Assembly: GCF_019042275.1 (NCBI RefSeq)
Contig: NZ_JAHQCW010000008.1
Span: 78,190 to 142,189 of the forward strand
Length of the DNA stretch: 64,000 bases
Direction: 5' to 3'
From: Diplocloster agilis
Lineage (GTDB): Bacteria > Bacillota > Clostridia > Lachnospirales > Lachnospiraceae
Shown: piece after piece, positions 34,826 to 45,588 of the stretch
Layout: each line of letters starts with the position of its first letter
How positions within the stretch are numbered: position 1 is the stretch's first letter
Notes under the pieces: model-generated
What the model was told of the DNA's origin: nothing
Database searches by the model: none
Seen by the model: the letters and a program-made list of their open reading frames with translations, nothing else
Program-made: the position numbers and the translations under genes

Positions 34826-36019
34826 TTACTCGATGATCGTAGCAACACGGCCGGAACCAACGGTACGTCCGCCTTCACGGATAGCGAAGGTTAAACCTTG
34901 CTCCATAGCGATCGGGTGGATCAGCTCGATGCTCATCTCTACGTTATCGCCAGGCATACACATCTCTACGCCTTCCGGAAGATTAACAACACCGGTAACG
35001 TCAGTTGTTCTGAAGTAGAACTGAGGTCTGTAGTTGTTGAAGAAAGGAGTATGACGTCCACCTTCATCTTTGGTCAGAACGTAAACCTGAGCGGTAAATT
35101 TCTTATGGCATTTTACAGAGCCGGGTTTTGCAAGAACCTGTCCTCTTTCGATTTCAGTTCTCTGAACACCACGAAGCAGTGCGCCAATGTTATCACCAGC
35201 CTGGCCTTCGTCCAGTAATTTACGGAACATTTCGATACCGGTTACAACAGTCTTTCTGGACTCTTCTTTGATACCGATGATTTCAACTTCCTCGTTTACA
35301 TGCAGAACACCACGCTCTACTCTACCGGTTGCAACAGTACCACGGCCGGTGATCGTAAATACGTCCTCTACAGGCATCAGGAAAGGTTTGTCAGTGTCAC
35401 GCTGAGGATCGGGAACCCAAGAGTCAACAGCTTCCATTAACTCAAGGATCTTGTCGCCCCACTCGCTGGAGGGATCTTCCAGAGCTTTCAGAGCAGAACC
35501 TCTGATAACAGGAGTGTCATCTCCGGGGAACTCATACTCGCTTAACAGATCTCTGATTTCCATCTCTACTAATTCAAGCAGTTCTTCGTCGTCTACCATG
35601 TCACATTTGTTCATGAATACAACGATGTAAGGAACACCTACCTGACGGGACAGAAGGATATGCTCTTTTGTCTGAGCCATTACACCATCGGTAGCAGCTA
35701 CAACCAGGATAGCACCGTCCATCTGAGCAGCACCGGTGATCATGTTCTTAACGTAGTCAGCATGTCCGGGGCAGTCAACGTGAGCGTAGTGTCTGTTGGG
35801 GGTCTCATACTCAACGTGAGCGGTAGAGATCGTGATTCCTCTTTCTCTCTCTTCGGGAGCTTTATCGATATTCTCGAAAGCTACCTCTTCGCCGGTACCA
35901 TATCTTGCATGAAGAGTTTTGGTAATAGCAGCGGTCAGAGTAGTTTTACCATGGTCTACGTGACCAATGGTACCGATATTACAATGCGGTTTGGATCTTT
36001 CAAATTTAGCTTTAGCCAT
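34826..36019 (-). CDS. tuf: translation elongation factor EF-Tu
   Basis: GTPase that brings aminoacyl-tRNA to the ribosomal A site. 397 residues, full length. G1 GHVDHGKT at residues 19-26, switch I with RGITI, G3 [10 protein letters not shown]4 NKCD, G5 SALKAL, and the C-terminal beta barrels ending [11 protein letters not shown]. Last gene of rpsL-rpsG-fusA-tuf, 141 bases after fusA and preceded by AAGGAGG. The coding text is of high codon bias, as expected of a strongly expressed gene. Confidence 0.98.
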   Translation of the reverse strand: MAKAKFERSKPHCNIGTIGHVDHGKTTLTAAITKTLHARYGTGEEVAFENIDKAPEERERGITISTAHVEYETPNRHYAHVDCPGHADYVKNMITGAAQMDGAILVVAATDGVMAQTKEHILLSRQVGVPYIVVFMNKCDMVDDEELLELVEMEIRDLLSEYEFPGDDTPVIRGSALKALEDPSSEWGDKILELMEAVDSWVPDPQRDTDKPFLMPVEDVFTITGRGTVATGRVERGVLHVNEEVEIIGIKEESRKTVVTGIEMFRKLLDEGQAGDNIGALLRGVQRTEIERGQVLAKPGSVKCHKKFTAQVYVLTKDEGGRHTPFFNNYRPQFYFRTTDVTGVVNLPEGVEMCMPGDNVEMSIELIHPIAMEQGLTFAIREGGRTVGSGRVATIIE

Positions 36020-36160
36020 TTTAAAACGTCCTCCTTATAAATATCTTGCCTCACGGGCTTATTTTTACTGGTTTTTGGATACTAATCGGCTATTTTTGAT
36101 TATATTTCATAACGGAAATAAATTCAAGCCTAATTTACTAAATTATGGGCTGATTTCGTC

Positions 36161-38278
36161 TTATTTATTCTTATCAGCGATAATCTTTTCCTGTACGGAC
36201 TTCGGCACCTGCTCGTAGTTGTTGAAGAACATAGAGTAGTTACCACGGCCCTGTGTTTTGGAACGAAGGTCGGTAGCGTAACCGAACATCTCGGAAAGCG
36301 GAACATATGCTTTGATCAGCTCGGAGCCATTGATGTTATCCATACCTTCGATACGGCCACGGCGGGAGTTGATATCACCGATAACATCACCCATGTAGTC
36401 CTCGGGAGTGGTTACTTCCACCTTCATGATCGGCTCTAACAGCACCGGGTTACCTTTTGACATCGCGTCCTTGAATGCAAGGGAACCTGCGATGTGGAAC
36501 GCCATCTCACTGGAGTCGACCTCATGGTAAGAACCGTCGTATACGGTAGCTTTGATACCAAGAACGGGATACCCGCCCAGGATACCTGCTTTCGCAGCTT
36601 CCTCGATACCTTCGCCGACAGCCGGGATGTATTCCTTCGGAATAGCGCCGCCGACAACCGCGGATTCGAAAATGAATGTGGTTTCCGCATTGGCATCCAT
36701 CGGCTCGAAACGAACCTTACAATGACCATACTGTCCACGTCCACCGGACTGTTTCGCGTATTTGCTGTCCACTTCCACGGTCTTGGTAAAGGTTTCTTTG
36801 TAAGCAACCTGAGGAGCGCCTACGTTTGCCTCTACTTTGAACTCTCTTAAAAGTCTGTCTACGATAATTTCCAGATGCAGCTCGCCCATACCTTCGATGA
36901 TGGTCTGGCCGGTCTCATGATTCGTATGCGTCCGGAAGGTGGGATCTTCTTCCGCCAGCTTCGCCAGCGCTTCACCCATCTTGCCCTGACCTGCTTTGGT
37001 CTTAGGCTCGATCGCAACGGAGATAACCGGTTCCGGGAACTCCATGGACTCTAAGATAACCGGGTGCTGCTCGTCGCAGATCGTATCACCGGTTGTTGTC
37101 AGCTTGAAACCAACAGCAGCGGCGATGTCACCGGAATATACCTTATCCAGTTCCTGTCTCTTGTTCGCATGCATCTGCAGGATACGGCCCACACGCTCTT
37201 TTTTGCCTTTGGTCGCATTCAATACGTAAGAACCGGAGTTCATCGTACCGGAGTACACACGGAAGAATGCCAGTTTTCCAACGAACGGGTCAGCCATGAT
37301 TTTAAATGCCAGTGCGGAGAAAGGCTCTTCATCGGAAGAATGTCTCTCCACTTCGTTACCGTCCATATCCACTCCTGTAATAGAAGGGATGTCGGTAGGA
37401 GCGGGCATAAACTCAAGAATCGCATCCAGAAGTTTCTGAACGCCTTTGTTCCGGTATGCGGTACCGCAGCAGACAGGAATAATTTCACAGGAGCAGGTAG
37501 CCTTACGAAGGGCAGCTTTTAATGCTTCCACAGAAGGTTCTTCTCCCTCCAGATATTCCATCATCAGTTCATCGTCCGTCTCACAGATCTTTTCGATCAT
37601 GTCGGTGCGATATTCCTGAGCCTGAGCCTGCATATCCTCCGGAATGGCTTCGATACTGATATCTTCGCCCTTGTCATCATTATAGATATATGCCTGCATT
37701 TCAAACAGATCGATAATGCCTTTGAATTCATCTTCTTTGCCGATCGGCAGCTGAAGCGGAACTGCATTTTTACCCAATCTGGTCTTAATCATATCTACAG
37801 CATTGTAGAAGTCTGCACCCATGATATCCATCTTATTGATGAATGCCATACGGGGTACATTGTATTTGTCAGCCTGACGCCATACATTCTCGGACTGAGG
37901 CTCAACGCCTCCCTTTGCACAGAAGACGCCAACCGCACCATCCAGTACACGCAAGGAACGCTCTACCTCAACGGTAAAGTCCACGTGTCCGGGAGTATCA
38001 ATGATATTGATACGATGCTCAAGAGCACCCGGCATAGGTTTGTTTTCTTTCTGCAATGTCCAGTGACATGTGGTGGCGGCTGAAGTGATGGTGATACCTC
38101 TTTCCTGTTCCTGCTCCATCCAGTCCATGGTAGCAGTACCCTCATGAGTGTCACCAATTTTGTAATTCACACCGGTATAATATAAAATACGCTCGGTCAA
38201 TGTGGTTTTACCCGCATCGATATGCGCCATAATACCGATATTTCTGGTTCTCTCTAACGGATATTCTCTTCCAGCCAA
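36161..38278 (-). CDS. fusA: translation elongation factor EF-G
   Basis: GTPase that drives ribosomal translocation. 705 residues. P-loop AHIDAGKTT, switch [17 protein letters not shown]; domains II-V complete, with domain [11 protein letters not shown] and the C-terminal [15 protein letters not shown]. The start is TTG 38278 (protein [13 protein letters not shown] with the first residue read as Met), 8 bases after AAGGAGG; an upstream in-frame start would add 23 residues unlike any EF-G and has no ribosome binding site. Confidence 0.98.
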   Translation of the reverse strand: MAGREYPLERTRNIGIMAHIDAGKTTLTERILYYTGVNYKIGDTHEGTATMDWMEQEQERGITITSAATTCHWTLQKENKPMPGALEHRINIIDTPGHVDFTVEVERSLRVLDGAVGVFCAKGGVEPQSENVWRQADKYNVPRMAFINKMDIMGADFYNAVDMIKTRLGKNAVPLQLPIGKEDEFKGIIDLFEMQAYIYNDDKGEDISIEAIPEDMQAQAQEYRTDMIEKICETDDELMMEYLEGEEPSVEALKAALRKATCSCEIIPVCCGTAYRNKGVQKLLDAILEFMPAPTDIPSITGVDMDGNEVERHSSDEEPFSALAFKIMADPFVGKLAFFRVYSGTMNSGSYVLNATKGKKERVGRILQMHANKRQELDKVYSGDIAAAVGFKLTTTGDTICDEQHPVILESMEFPEPVISVAIEPKTKAGQGKMGEALAKLAEEDPTFRTHTNHETGQTIIEGMGELHLEIIVDRLLREFKVEANVGAPQVAYKETFTKTVEVDSKYAKQSGGRGQYGHCKVRFEPMDANAETTFIFESAVVGGAIPKEYIPAVGEGIEEAAKAGILGGYPVLGIKATVYDGSYHEVDSSEMAFHIAGSLAFKDAMSKGNPVLLEPIMKVEVTTPEDYMGDVIGDINSRRGRIEGMDNINGSELIKAYVPLSEMFGYATDLRSKTQGRGNYSMFFNNYEQVPKSVQEKIIADKNK

Positions 38279-38388
38279 GGGATTTTCCTCCTTAAATCTA
38301 GTGCTGCAAACCTGCCCTCCCGGGCAGATCCGCAGACGCAAGAGCAAAAAGCGGACTTTTTACTCTGAATATACAATCCGGCAACAGA

Positions 38389-38946
<558 letters not shown>

Positions 38947-39050
38947 TTAATGTGTTCGTGCGGTAATTCATTGTGTTATCTGATGCATATTGAAAACAGG
39001 GATGAAACACCTACACTAACCATAGTTCTGTTTGTGATACTCAACAAGAA

Positions 39051-39473
39051 TTATTTCTTGGCGTCTTTCGGTCTCTTAGCGCCGTACTTGGAACGGGCCT
39101 GCCGTCTGTTGGCAACACCGGCGGTATCCAGGGTACCTCTGACGATATGGTATCTGGTACCAGGTAAGTCCTTAACCCTTCCACCACGAATCAGAACAAC
39201 GCTATGCTCCTGAAGGTTGTGGCCTTCACCGGGGATATAGCTGGTTACTTCGATTCCGTTGGAAAGACGAACTCTGGCGATCTTACGAAGAGCGGAGTTC
39301 GGCTTCTTAGGGGTAGCGGTCTTCACTGCGGTGCAAACACCTCTCTTCTGGGGAGAAGACATATCCGTAGATCTTTTACGCAGAGAGTTATATCCTTTCT
39401 GCAGAGCCGGAGCTGTGGATTTCTTTACAGATGTTTGACGTCCCTTTCTTACTAACTGGTTAAATGTGGGCAT
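39051..39473 (-). CDS. rpsL: 30S ribosomal protein S12
   Basis: 140 residues from ATG 39473 ([13 protein letters not shown]) with AGGAGGTGAAAG upstream. Decoding-centre protein. The streptomycin-related lysines are wild type: [13 protein letters not shown] and [12 protein letters not shown]. First gene of the str operon and under a consensus promoter at 39553-39581. Confidence 0.98.
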   Translation of the reverse strand: MPTFNQLVRKGRQTSVKKSTAPALQKGYNSLRKRSTDMSSPQKRGVCTAVKTATPKKPNSALRKIARVRLSNGIEVTSYIPGEGHNLQEHSVVLIRGGRVKDLPGTRYHIVRGTLDTAGVANRRQARSKYGAKRPKDAKK

Positions 39474-39552
39474 TTCTTTCACCTCCTGATAGTGGATTTC
39501 CTAAACTTTTTTGTGTATGCAAAATATAATGCATCTGCATGCACGCTAAATA

Positions 39553-39581
39553 ATTATAATGGGTGGGGGATTATCTGTCAA
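39553..39581 (-). promoter_or_regulatory. consensus promoter of the str operon
   Basis: Minus strand TTGACA (39576-39581), 17-base spacer, TATAAT (39553-39558): a perfect sigma-A match about 80 bases before rpsL. Confidence 0.9.
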
Positions 39582-39751
39582 GCTGTTTTTTGTTTTTCTG
39601 TTGTAAAAATTTTCCGGCTAAATTTTTCCGTAAATTCACTTTTGACAGGTCGTTGGACAGCTTCGTGGTGTCCCGAAAGAAAGAGCCATTATTAATAAAA
39701 CATGCAGAATTACATATACTATTTTTAGCAGTATTTATATCAGTATATTTA

Positions 39752-39780
39752 TTGATTTTTATGCTGTTGTTGCGTATACT
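39752..39780 (+). promoter_or_regulatory. promoter of the antitoxin-toxin operon
   Basis: TTGATT (39752-39757), 17-base spacer, TATACT (39775-39780), about 22 bases before the antitoxin ATG. Confidence 0.65.
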
Positions 39781-39801
39781 GTAAGTAAAGAGGTGATGAC
39801 T

Positions 39802-40122
39802 ATGAATATTCGAAGTGCAATTGAAAACACAATTTCTATTTCCCAGTTCAACCGTGGGCTGGCCGGGAAAATCTTTGATGAAGTAAAACGCTATGGGGCT
39901 AAGGTTGTTATGAAAAACAACTCTCCCGAATGTGTCCTTCTTTCACCGGAAGAATATATCCGCCTTTTGGATGAAGTAAATGATGCAAGGCTCTTAGCCA
40001 GTGCTACACAGCGTATGTCCACATTCAATCCCTCCACCGTTATCTCCCAGGAACAGGTGGATCAGGAATTTGGATTCAGCCCTTCCGACTATGAAGAAAC
40101 GGATGACATTGAATTTGAATGA
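39802..40122 (+). CDS. Phd/YefM-type antitoxin
   Basis: 106-residue antitoxin and probable autorepressor. N-terminal Phd/YefM DNA-binding fold: IENTISISQFNRGLAGKIFD, then YGAKVVMKNNSPECVLLSPE and EYIRLLDEV. The acidic C-terminus (SDYEETDDIEFE) is the expected toxin-binding tail. Start at 39802, 5 bases after AGAGGTGA. Overlaps the toxin gene by 4 bases (ATGA). Confidence 0.85.
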   Translation: MNIRSAIENTISISQFNRGLAGKIFDEVKRYGAKVVMKNNSPECVLLSPEEYIRLLDEVNDARLLASATQRMSTFNPSTVISQEQVDQEFGFSPSDYEETDDIEFE

Positions 40123-40448
40123 GCTGGAATGTCAAATACCTTCCTGAAGCCCTTGAAGACCTCCGCAGACTGGACGGCAGCCAGAAAATCCTGATTCGGA
40201 AAGCGATTCAGAAAATCTGCAAAAATCCTTTGCCAGAAAACGAAGGCGGCTATGGAAAACTCCTGGGAAACAAAAACAGTACTAATCTTTCCGGCTTCCT
40301 AAAAATCAAACTCCGTGGAGCCGGTTTGCGTATCGTGTACCAGCTTATCCGTCATAACGATAACATGCTGATTGTCGTAATCGGCGCACGGGAAGATGAT
40401 GAAGTCTATGAAGTCGCACAAAAGCGTATTGCAAAACATGATTTGTAA
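40119..40448 (+). CDS. RelE/ParE-family toxin
   Basis: 109-residue small basic toxin of the RelE/ParE superfamily: WNVKYLPEALEDLRRLDGSQ, KAIQKICKNPLPENEGGYGK, KIKLRGAGLRIVYQLIR and IVVIGAREDDEVYEVAQKR. RelE members cleave mRNA on the ribosome; ParE members inhibit gyrase. The KLRGAGLRIVY core with C-terminal acidic stretch suits the RelE side, but the target cannot be fixed by reading. Pairs with the Phd-type antitoxin. Confidence 0.85.
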   Translation: MSWNVKYLPEALEDLRRLDGSQKILIRKAIQKICKNPLPENEGGYGKLLGNKNSTNLSGFLKIKLRGAGLRIVYQLIRHNDNMLIVVIGAREDDEVYEVAQKRIAKHDL

Positions 40449-40478
40449 GCCCCATTTGTAAGCCCCCGCTCCTCCCTC

Positions 40479-42293
40479 TTAAATATGAAACTTCTTCCCC
40501 AGCTCCGAAAAGAAATCCCTTCCATTAAAGATAACGAGTCCCGCCAAGCTTAACAGACAGATCCCAGAGCAGATCACAGAGGGGTATCTCACGGTGGCCG
40601 CCCCTGCTAACAGCAGGATCACCGGCACCAGTCCGTAGATCGCGTTAATGACGTAGTACACCATATAATCCTTAGGTTTGAGACGCTGCACAAAGGTAAT
40701 CGTGATCATGGACGCCAGAATCAGGACGCACATGCCCGGCAGCACATAATCCACGGACCATCCGTTCCAGCCGGTGCACAGATCCCAGATCACACAGCCG
40801 ATGGTAATGATAAAAAGCTGCCAGAGTGAATTTTTCAGCAGGTTCCGGCGCTTGAAAAAGGCCACCGCCAGCGCCAGCCACATGCTGAACGCACCGGCCA
40901 CGGCGAAGAGGGACCAGTATAGGTGGGGAGTCACGATCATATTGATCATGACCGTGATGACCGCGGCGGCGATGCTGCCAAAGGTAAACCACTGGAAGAA
41001 ACGCTTCCCCACCAGCCTTTCCTTTTGACGGGGAGGGAAATCGGGTTCCGGAAATTCACTTGCGATTCCGTGTTCCTTCAGGATGCGGAAGAAATTCCTC
41101 TCTATGTTCCGGCTCTCGAAGCGGGAGGTGAAGGTTAACGCCAGCTGATCCTGGAAAGAGCACATGCATAATTCCATGGTCGGAGTGCTGGTGAAAACTC
41201 CGAAACGCTTGATGTACGGGATATATTGGCCGGGCATGGATACCACACTCATGTTGGAAAAAACCGCCGTCACATCCTTTCCGGAGAAGCGGGCGCCCAG
41301 TTTCATGCCGAAATTTTTAATTTCCAGAGGCAGGATCCGCAGGATCGGATTGCGTTCCAGCCCCATCAGCTCGTTCATGCGGACAGCCACCTGATCTTTG
41401 GTCAGTTCGTTGGAGAAATATTGTTTTACCTCCTGTACCACATCCCCGAAGGAGGAATGGCCTGGCCCAAAACGGTAATAGGGTTCGATCCAGCCAAAAA
41501 AGTTCAGCATGGAGTCCGAGGGGAAGAACTTTCTCAGGTTCAAAGGCACCATCAGCGCCACCGGCTTGTGCTCCTGGAACCGGTTCATCTCCTCATGGAT
41601 TGCACACAAAAAGACAGCCGTAAGGTAGACGGTAATAGAGACGTTGTATTCCCTGGCTTTAGACAGAACGTCTTTGACCGACAGGGTGGCTTCTGTGATC
41701 TGAAGTTCACCGTCCCTGGTTCCCGGGCCATGCAGCTGGAACGCCTTCACCTTCCTGGTCTTCTTTTTGCTGTTCGGACTGTAATATTTCGAGAAGCTGT
41801 CGTCTTCCAGATCCTGTACGGTTATGGACGAATCGGTTAACGGTTCATCGGTAAGGCCGTCTGAAGCGTGGGCCTCTATCAGGTAGTTTTTGACCAGCTC
41901 CCGGATGAACTGGGTGGCGCCGGTTCCGTCCGTCAGCGCGTGGAATACTTCAAAATTGATCCGCTTCTTATAATAAGTAACGTCAAACAACAGGCTTTTC
42001 TTGTCATGGATGTACAAGTCGCTGCAGGGCGGCTTGCTTTCCTGTTTTACTACCGGCCGGATGGAGCTCTCTTCCAGGTAATACCAGAAGAATCCTTTGC
42101 GCAGCACGGAGAGAAAAACAGGATATTTTTCTATGGTAGTGTCCAAAGCCTTTTGAAGGGCTTCGGGTATTACGTCCTGGTGAAGCTCACAGTAGAAGCG
42201 GAACACCCGGGTATCCCGTTTGCCGCTGGTCGCCGGAAAGATCTTGGCCGCATTATCTAATTTCCGCCAATAAGCTCTCTTTGTGTGAAACAC
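40479..42293 (-). CDS. condensation-domain-like acyltransferase fused to membrane region (DUF6320 type)
   Basis: 604-residue protein. Residues 1-410 resemble alcohol acetyltransferase/condensation-type acyltransferases, with FEVFHALTDGTGATQFIREL giving the HxxxDG catalytic motif at about residue 118. A C-terminal region (about 425-600) has five or six hydrophobic helices, matching the DUF6320 pattern. It would act at the membrane, transferring an acyl group to an unknown acceptor. It follows an HSL-type esterase gene by 7 bases, so a linked acyl-transfer and hydrolysis function is suggested. Confidence 0.7.
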   Translation of the reverse strand: MFHTKRAYWRKLDNAAKIFPATSGKRDTRVFRFYCELHQDVIPEALQKALDTTIEKYPVFLSVLRKGFFWYYLEESSIRPVVKQESKPPCSDLYIHDKKSLLFDVTYYKKRINFEVFHALTDGTGATQFIRELVKNYLIEAHASDGLTDEPLTDSSITVQDLEDDSFSKYYSPNSKKKTRKVKAFQLHGPGTRDGELQITEATLSVKDVLSKAREYNVSITVYLTAVFLCAIHEEMNRFQEHKPVALMVPLNLRKFFPSDSMLNFFGWIEPYYRFGPGHSSFGDVVQEVKQYFSNELTKDQVAVRMNELMGLERNPILRILPLEIKNFGMKLGARFSGKDVTAVFSNMSVVSMPGQYIPYIKRFGVFTSTPTMELCMCSFQDQLALTFTSRFESRNIERNFFRILKEHGIASEFPEPDFPPRQKERLVGKRFFQWFTFGSIAAAVITVMINMIVTPHLYWSLFAVAGAFSMWLALAVAFFKRRNLLKNSLWQLFIITIGCVIWDLCTGWNGWSVDYVLPGMCVLILASMITITFVQRLKPKDYMVYYVINAIYGLVPVILLLAGAATVRYPSVICSGICLLSLAGLVIFNGRDFFSELGKKFHI

Positions 42294-42300
42294 TGTTTCT

Positions 42301-43227
42301 TTATTCCTCCTTTAAAAAACGATTGATCACCTGAAAACTTTCCTGTACATGATAGTACTTGATTCCAAGTGCGAAGAAACCGTGGAGCGCGTCCTTTACC
42401 TGGTATACACTTACCTGGTTTCCCGCCTCCTTAAGCCTTCTTCCGTATTCTTCCCCCTCGTCTCTTAACGGATCGTATTCCGCTGTCAGTATCAGTGTCC
42501 GCGGCTGCCGACTCAGATCTTTTTCGCACAGGGGAGCGAAATAGGGATTCTGACGGTCTGCGGGACTGCCCTGATATAATTCCAGATATTGTTCCATTTT
42601 CTTCGCCGTCAGAAGATAGCTCTGACCGTTTTCCTTCACAGATGCATATGGGCTGTGATCCGTGTAATCATTGTTCAAAGCAGGATAAATGAGGATCTGA
42701 CGGGCCGGCGCAAATTCCTCCCGGTCTCTGGCCATCAGGCTCACCGCGGCACACAGGTTGCCGCCTGCACTGTCGCCAGCCAAGGTGATCCGTCCGGGGT
42801 CCAGCTCCATGATCCTCCGGGAGTACAGGGCCTTAGCGGCCGCGTAACAGTCCTGAAGGCCTGTAGGGAAGCGGTGCTCAGGGGCCAGCCGGTACTCTAC
42901 CGAAACCACCACATGATCCGTATCCTGGGCCATACGGGCGCACACGCGGTCATAATTTTCCACGCTCTCCGTCACCCAGCCGCCGCCGTGGAAAAACAAC
43001 AGCACCGGTTTCCCTTTTCCCCCGTTTTCCAGACTCTTCTCATCCGGCATATAGAAACGGACCGGTATCTCGTGTCCCTCATTATAAATCTTCCCATTAT
43101 ATTTCTTATAAAACAATTTCATCGGATCCAGTGATTTCAGATTCGCAAATTGCCGGGATGACTCCACTTCAATATCCCCGTAGGACAGTGCTTTCAGTAC
43201 AACCTTCATCGCTTTATTTATCGCCAT
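42301..43227 (-). CDS. alpha/beta hydrolase, hormone-sensitive-lipase family
   Basis: 308-residue esterase. Oxyanion motif HGGGW at about residue 81, nucleophile Ser in GDSAGGN at about 154, acid Asp in YDPLRDEG and His in ALHGFFALG near residue 280. Typical HSL/acetyl-esterase size. It shares an operon with the acyltransferase-like membrane protein 7 bases downstream. No signal peptide. Substrate unknown, probably short acyl esters. Confidence 0.88.
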   Translation of the reverse strand: MAINKAMKVVLKALSYGDIEVESSRQFANLKSLDPMKLFYKKYNGKIYNEGHEIPVRFYMPDEKSLENGGKGKPVLLFFHGGGWVTESVENYDRVCARMAQDTDHVVVSVEYRLAPEHRFPTGLQDCYAAAKALYSRRIMELDPGRITLAGDSAGGNLCAAVSLMARDREEFAPARQILIYPALNNDYTDHSPYASVKENGQSYLLTAKKMEQYLELYQGSPADRQNPYFAPLCEKDLSRQPRTLILTAEYDPLRDEGEEYGRRLKEAGNQVSVYQVKDALHGFFALGIKYYHVQESFQVINRFLKEE

Positions 43228-43334
43228 CCAACAGCCTCATCTTCCTCCGGGCATACCCCGCGCTTATTTATCCATCATAGCACAAGCTTCGTTTATATAC
43301 AAGAAACGGGCCAAAGTGATGGTCAAAATGAGCA

Positions 43335-43363
43335 TTGCCATATCATCTGCCCGGCGATATAAT
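43335..43363 (+). promoter_or_regulatory. promoter of the flavin oxidoreductase gene
   Basis: TTGCCA (43335-43340), 17-base spacer, TATAAT (43358-43363). Confidence 0.65.
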
Positions 43364-43399
43364 CAGTATATATAGGAGATACGATTCAGGAGGGTGAAA

Positions 43400-43435
43400 A
43401 TGGCAGGCCTGCATACAAAGAACCGACTAAAATAA
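43400..43435 (+). CDS. putative 11-residue upstream ORF
   Basis: ATG GCA GGC ... TAA encodes MAGLHTKNRLK behind a strong AGGAGGGTG site, between the promoter and the flavoenzyme gene. GCCTGCA (in this ORF) can pair with TGCAGGC just before the main ribosome binding site. Could be a leader peptide; not proven. Confidence 0.35.
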   Translation: MAGLHTKNRLK

Positions 43436-43456
43436 CTGCAGGCGGAAAGGGGTTTT

Positions 43457-45487
43457 ATGACTAATTTTCACCATCTGTTTTCACCGTTAACTGTTAATGG
43501 GCTGGAACTCAAAAACCGAATACTCATGCCGGCGTTCCACATGAAGTACGCGGATCACGGTTATGCCACCGACCGGTTGAAAGAGTTCTACTATGAAAGG
43601 GCAAAGGGCGGCGCTGCCATGATCCTGGTCGGTGGAATGCGGATTGACGATCTGGGCGGCGACATAGGCCTGGACAGCCTGAGTGATGATAGTTTCATCG
43701 AGGGCTACCAGGAACTGGTCAAGGGCATCCACCAAAGGGGCGCGAAAGTTGGGGCACAGCTTTATCACGCGGGACGGTATATGCGAAGCAGCTCTATGCC
43801 GGATCATCTTCCCGGGCTGTCCGCATCGTCAACCTTCAGCGGTTTCAGCCGTGAGACCAGCCGCGAAATGAGTGTGGAGGATATCCGCCTCACGCAGCAA
43901 AAATGGGCCGAAGCAGCGGTCCGTGCAAAAAAAGCCGGCTTCGACGCGGTCGAGATCATCGCGTGTACCGGTTATCTGATCTGTCAGTTCTTATCTGAGA
44001 TTACAAATAAGAGGACGGATGAATATGGAGGAAGTCTGGAAAACCGCTGCCGTTTCGGGCAGGAAGTGGTACAGGCCGTGCGCAGGGCCGTAGGTCCTGA
44101 TTACCCTGTCTTTATGCGGATTACCGGAAATGATTTCATGCCGGGCGGCGCAGGCTTTGCGGAGACAGTGGCTTTTGCAAAGGCTGTGGAAGAGGCCGGT
44201 GTGGATCTTCTGAATGTGACCGGAGGCTGGCATGAGACACAGATCCCGCAGATTACCGGGGACGTGCCGCCAGGGACTTATACATATCTGGCGCATCAGA
44301 TTAAGCAGGCGGTAAAGATTCCGGTATCCGCCTCCAACCGGATCAACGATCCTTATGTGGCGGAGGAAGTTCTGGCTCTTGGCAAGAGCGACATGGTCAG
44401 CATGGCCAGGGCTTTGCTGGCGGATCCCCAGTGGCCTAACAAGGTTCGGGAGGGCAGGCTTTGTGAGATCCGAAAGTGTATGGGATGTAATCAGGGATGT
44501 CTGGCGAACTCCTTCTTCGATAAGCCCGGCGAATGTCTGGTAAATGGAAAAGCCGGACGGGAATACCTCTTCCGGGATAAGCCTGCTCCGGAAAAAGTCA
44601 AAAAGATCCTGGTCGTCGGCGGAGGGCCGGGAGGCGCAGAAGCTGCGGTCAATCTGGCGCAGCGGGGACATCAGGTCACCCTCTGGGAGAAGAGTGACAG
44701 GATCGGTGGACAGCTTCCGCTTGTGGCGGCTCCGTCCGGCAAGAGAGATTTTATGGAATTGATCGGATATTACGAGAGCATGCTGGCCAAATCCGGTGTG
44801 GAAGTAGTCTGTAATAAGGAAGCCGATGCCGCAGAAGCGGCGGCCGGCGGTTTTGATGTAGTAATCACCGCTACAGGGGTGATTCCAAAGACGATGCCGC
44901 TGCCAAATGATGACGGTTCGGTTCCCGCGTATACGGCACATCAGATCCTGGCAAAGGAAGTCATCCCCGGAAAGAACGTCGTCATTATCGGCGGAGGCAC
45001 CGTCGGCTGTGAAACTGCCCATGTACTGGCGGAGGCCGGAACACTTACCCCGGAGCAGTATCATTTTCTGTGTATTCATCACGCGGAAAACCGGGAATTC
45101 CTGGATGATCTGATGAACCATAGCCTGCGGAATATCTCTATCGTGGAGATTCTTCCCAAGATCGGCAAAGGCTTCGATCCGGGTACCGCATGGCCGTTAT
45201 TACAGGGTCTGGACCGCATGGGCGTAAAAAAATACCCGAATACCAAGGTCCTGTCTGTGAAAGACAAAGTGGTGACTGTGGAGCGCACGGCAAAGGACGG
45301 CGCCGTAAGCGTGATTGAGATTCCCTGTGATATTATCATCCTGGCTGTGGGCGCTGTGCCCAATGACAAGCTGTACCGTGAGCTGGAAGGCAAAGTCCCT
45401 GAGCTCTATAATCTGGGAGACAGTTCCGGTATCGGGAAGGTGCTGACGGCGGTGCGGGATGCGGTGGATCTGGCTTATTCTATTTGA
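43457..45487 (+). CDS. NADH:flavin oxidoreductase, 2-enoate reductase/BaiCD type
   Basis: 676-residue flavo-iron-sulfur enzyme. Residues 1-330 form an OYE-like FMN barrel (LFSPLTVNGLELKNRILMPA; AAVRAKKAGFDAVEIIACTG). The 4Fe-4S cluster cysteines are in KCMGCNQGCLANSF and the later GECLVNGKAG, about residues 341-365. FAD and NAD(P)H Rossmann domains follow (ILVVGGGPGGAEAAVNLAQR; VVIIGGGTVGCETAHVLAEA). Relatives reduce C=C bonds of enoates, cinnamates or 3-oxo bile acids, or 2,4-dienoyl-CoA. The substrate here is unknown; the gene stands alone with its own promoter. Confidence 0.9.
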   Translation: MTNFHHLFSPLTVNGLELKNRILMPAFHMKYADHGYATDRLKEFYYERAKGGAAMILVGGMRIDDLGGDIGLDSLSDDSFIEGYQELVKGIHQRGAKVGAQLYHAGRYMRSSSMPDHLPGLSASSTFSGFSRETSREMSVEDIRLTQQKWAEAAVRAKKAGFDAVEIIACTGYLICQFLSEITNKRTDEYGGSLENRCRFGQEVVQAVRRAVGPDYPVFMRITGNDFMPGGAGFAETVAFAKAVEEAGVDLLNVTGGWHETQIPQITGDVPPGTYTYLAHQIKQAVKIPVSASNRINDPYVAEEVLALGKSDMVSMARALLADPQWPNKVREGRLCEIRKCMGCNQGCLANSFFDKPGECLVNGKAGREYLFRDKPAPEKVKKILVVGGGPGGAEAAVNLAQRGHQVTLWEKSDRIGGQLPLVAAPSGKRDFMELIGYYESMLAKSGVEVVCNKEADAAEAAAGGFDVVITATGVIPKTMPLPNDDGSVPAYTAHQILAKEVIPGKNVVIIGGGTVGCETAHVLAEAGTLTPEQYHFLCIHHAENREFLDDLMNHSLRNISIVEILPKIGKGFDPGTAWPLLQGLDRMGVKKYPNTKVLSVKDKVVTVERTAKDGAVSVIEIPCDIIILAVGAVPNDKLYRELEGKVPELYNLGDSSGIGKVLTAVRDAVDLAYSI

Positions 45488-45525
45488 ATCAATTGATTTA
45501 AGGCGGTTTTTATAAACTACGGTTT

Positions 45526-45579
45526 GGTGCCTGTCCCCGGAAGTCGGCTTGTGTAAGCCGGCATCCGGGGACAGGCACC
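45526..45579. terminator. large palindrome between convergent genes
   Basis: GGTGCCTGTCCCCGG (45526-45540) pairs perfectly with CCGGGGACAGGCACC (45565-45579), with an inner GGCTT/AAGCC stem. It lies between the flavoenzyme and an opposing hydrolase. It may serve as a terminator, but a GGTGCCTGTCCCC palindrome is reminiscent of REP-like repeats. Confidence 0.75.
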
Positions 45580-45588
45580 TTTCTCAAA

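Larger units (their letters stand above)
39474..39801. other. divergent promoter region between rpsL and the toxin-antitoxin pair
   Basis: 328 bases, AT-rich, with the consensus str promoter on the minus strand (39553-39581) and a promoter for the antitoxin on the plus strand (39752-39780). No further gene seen. Confidence 0.7.
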
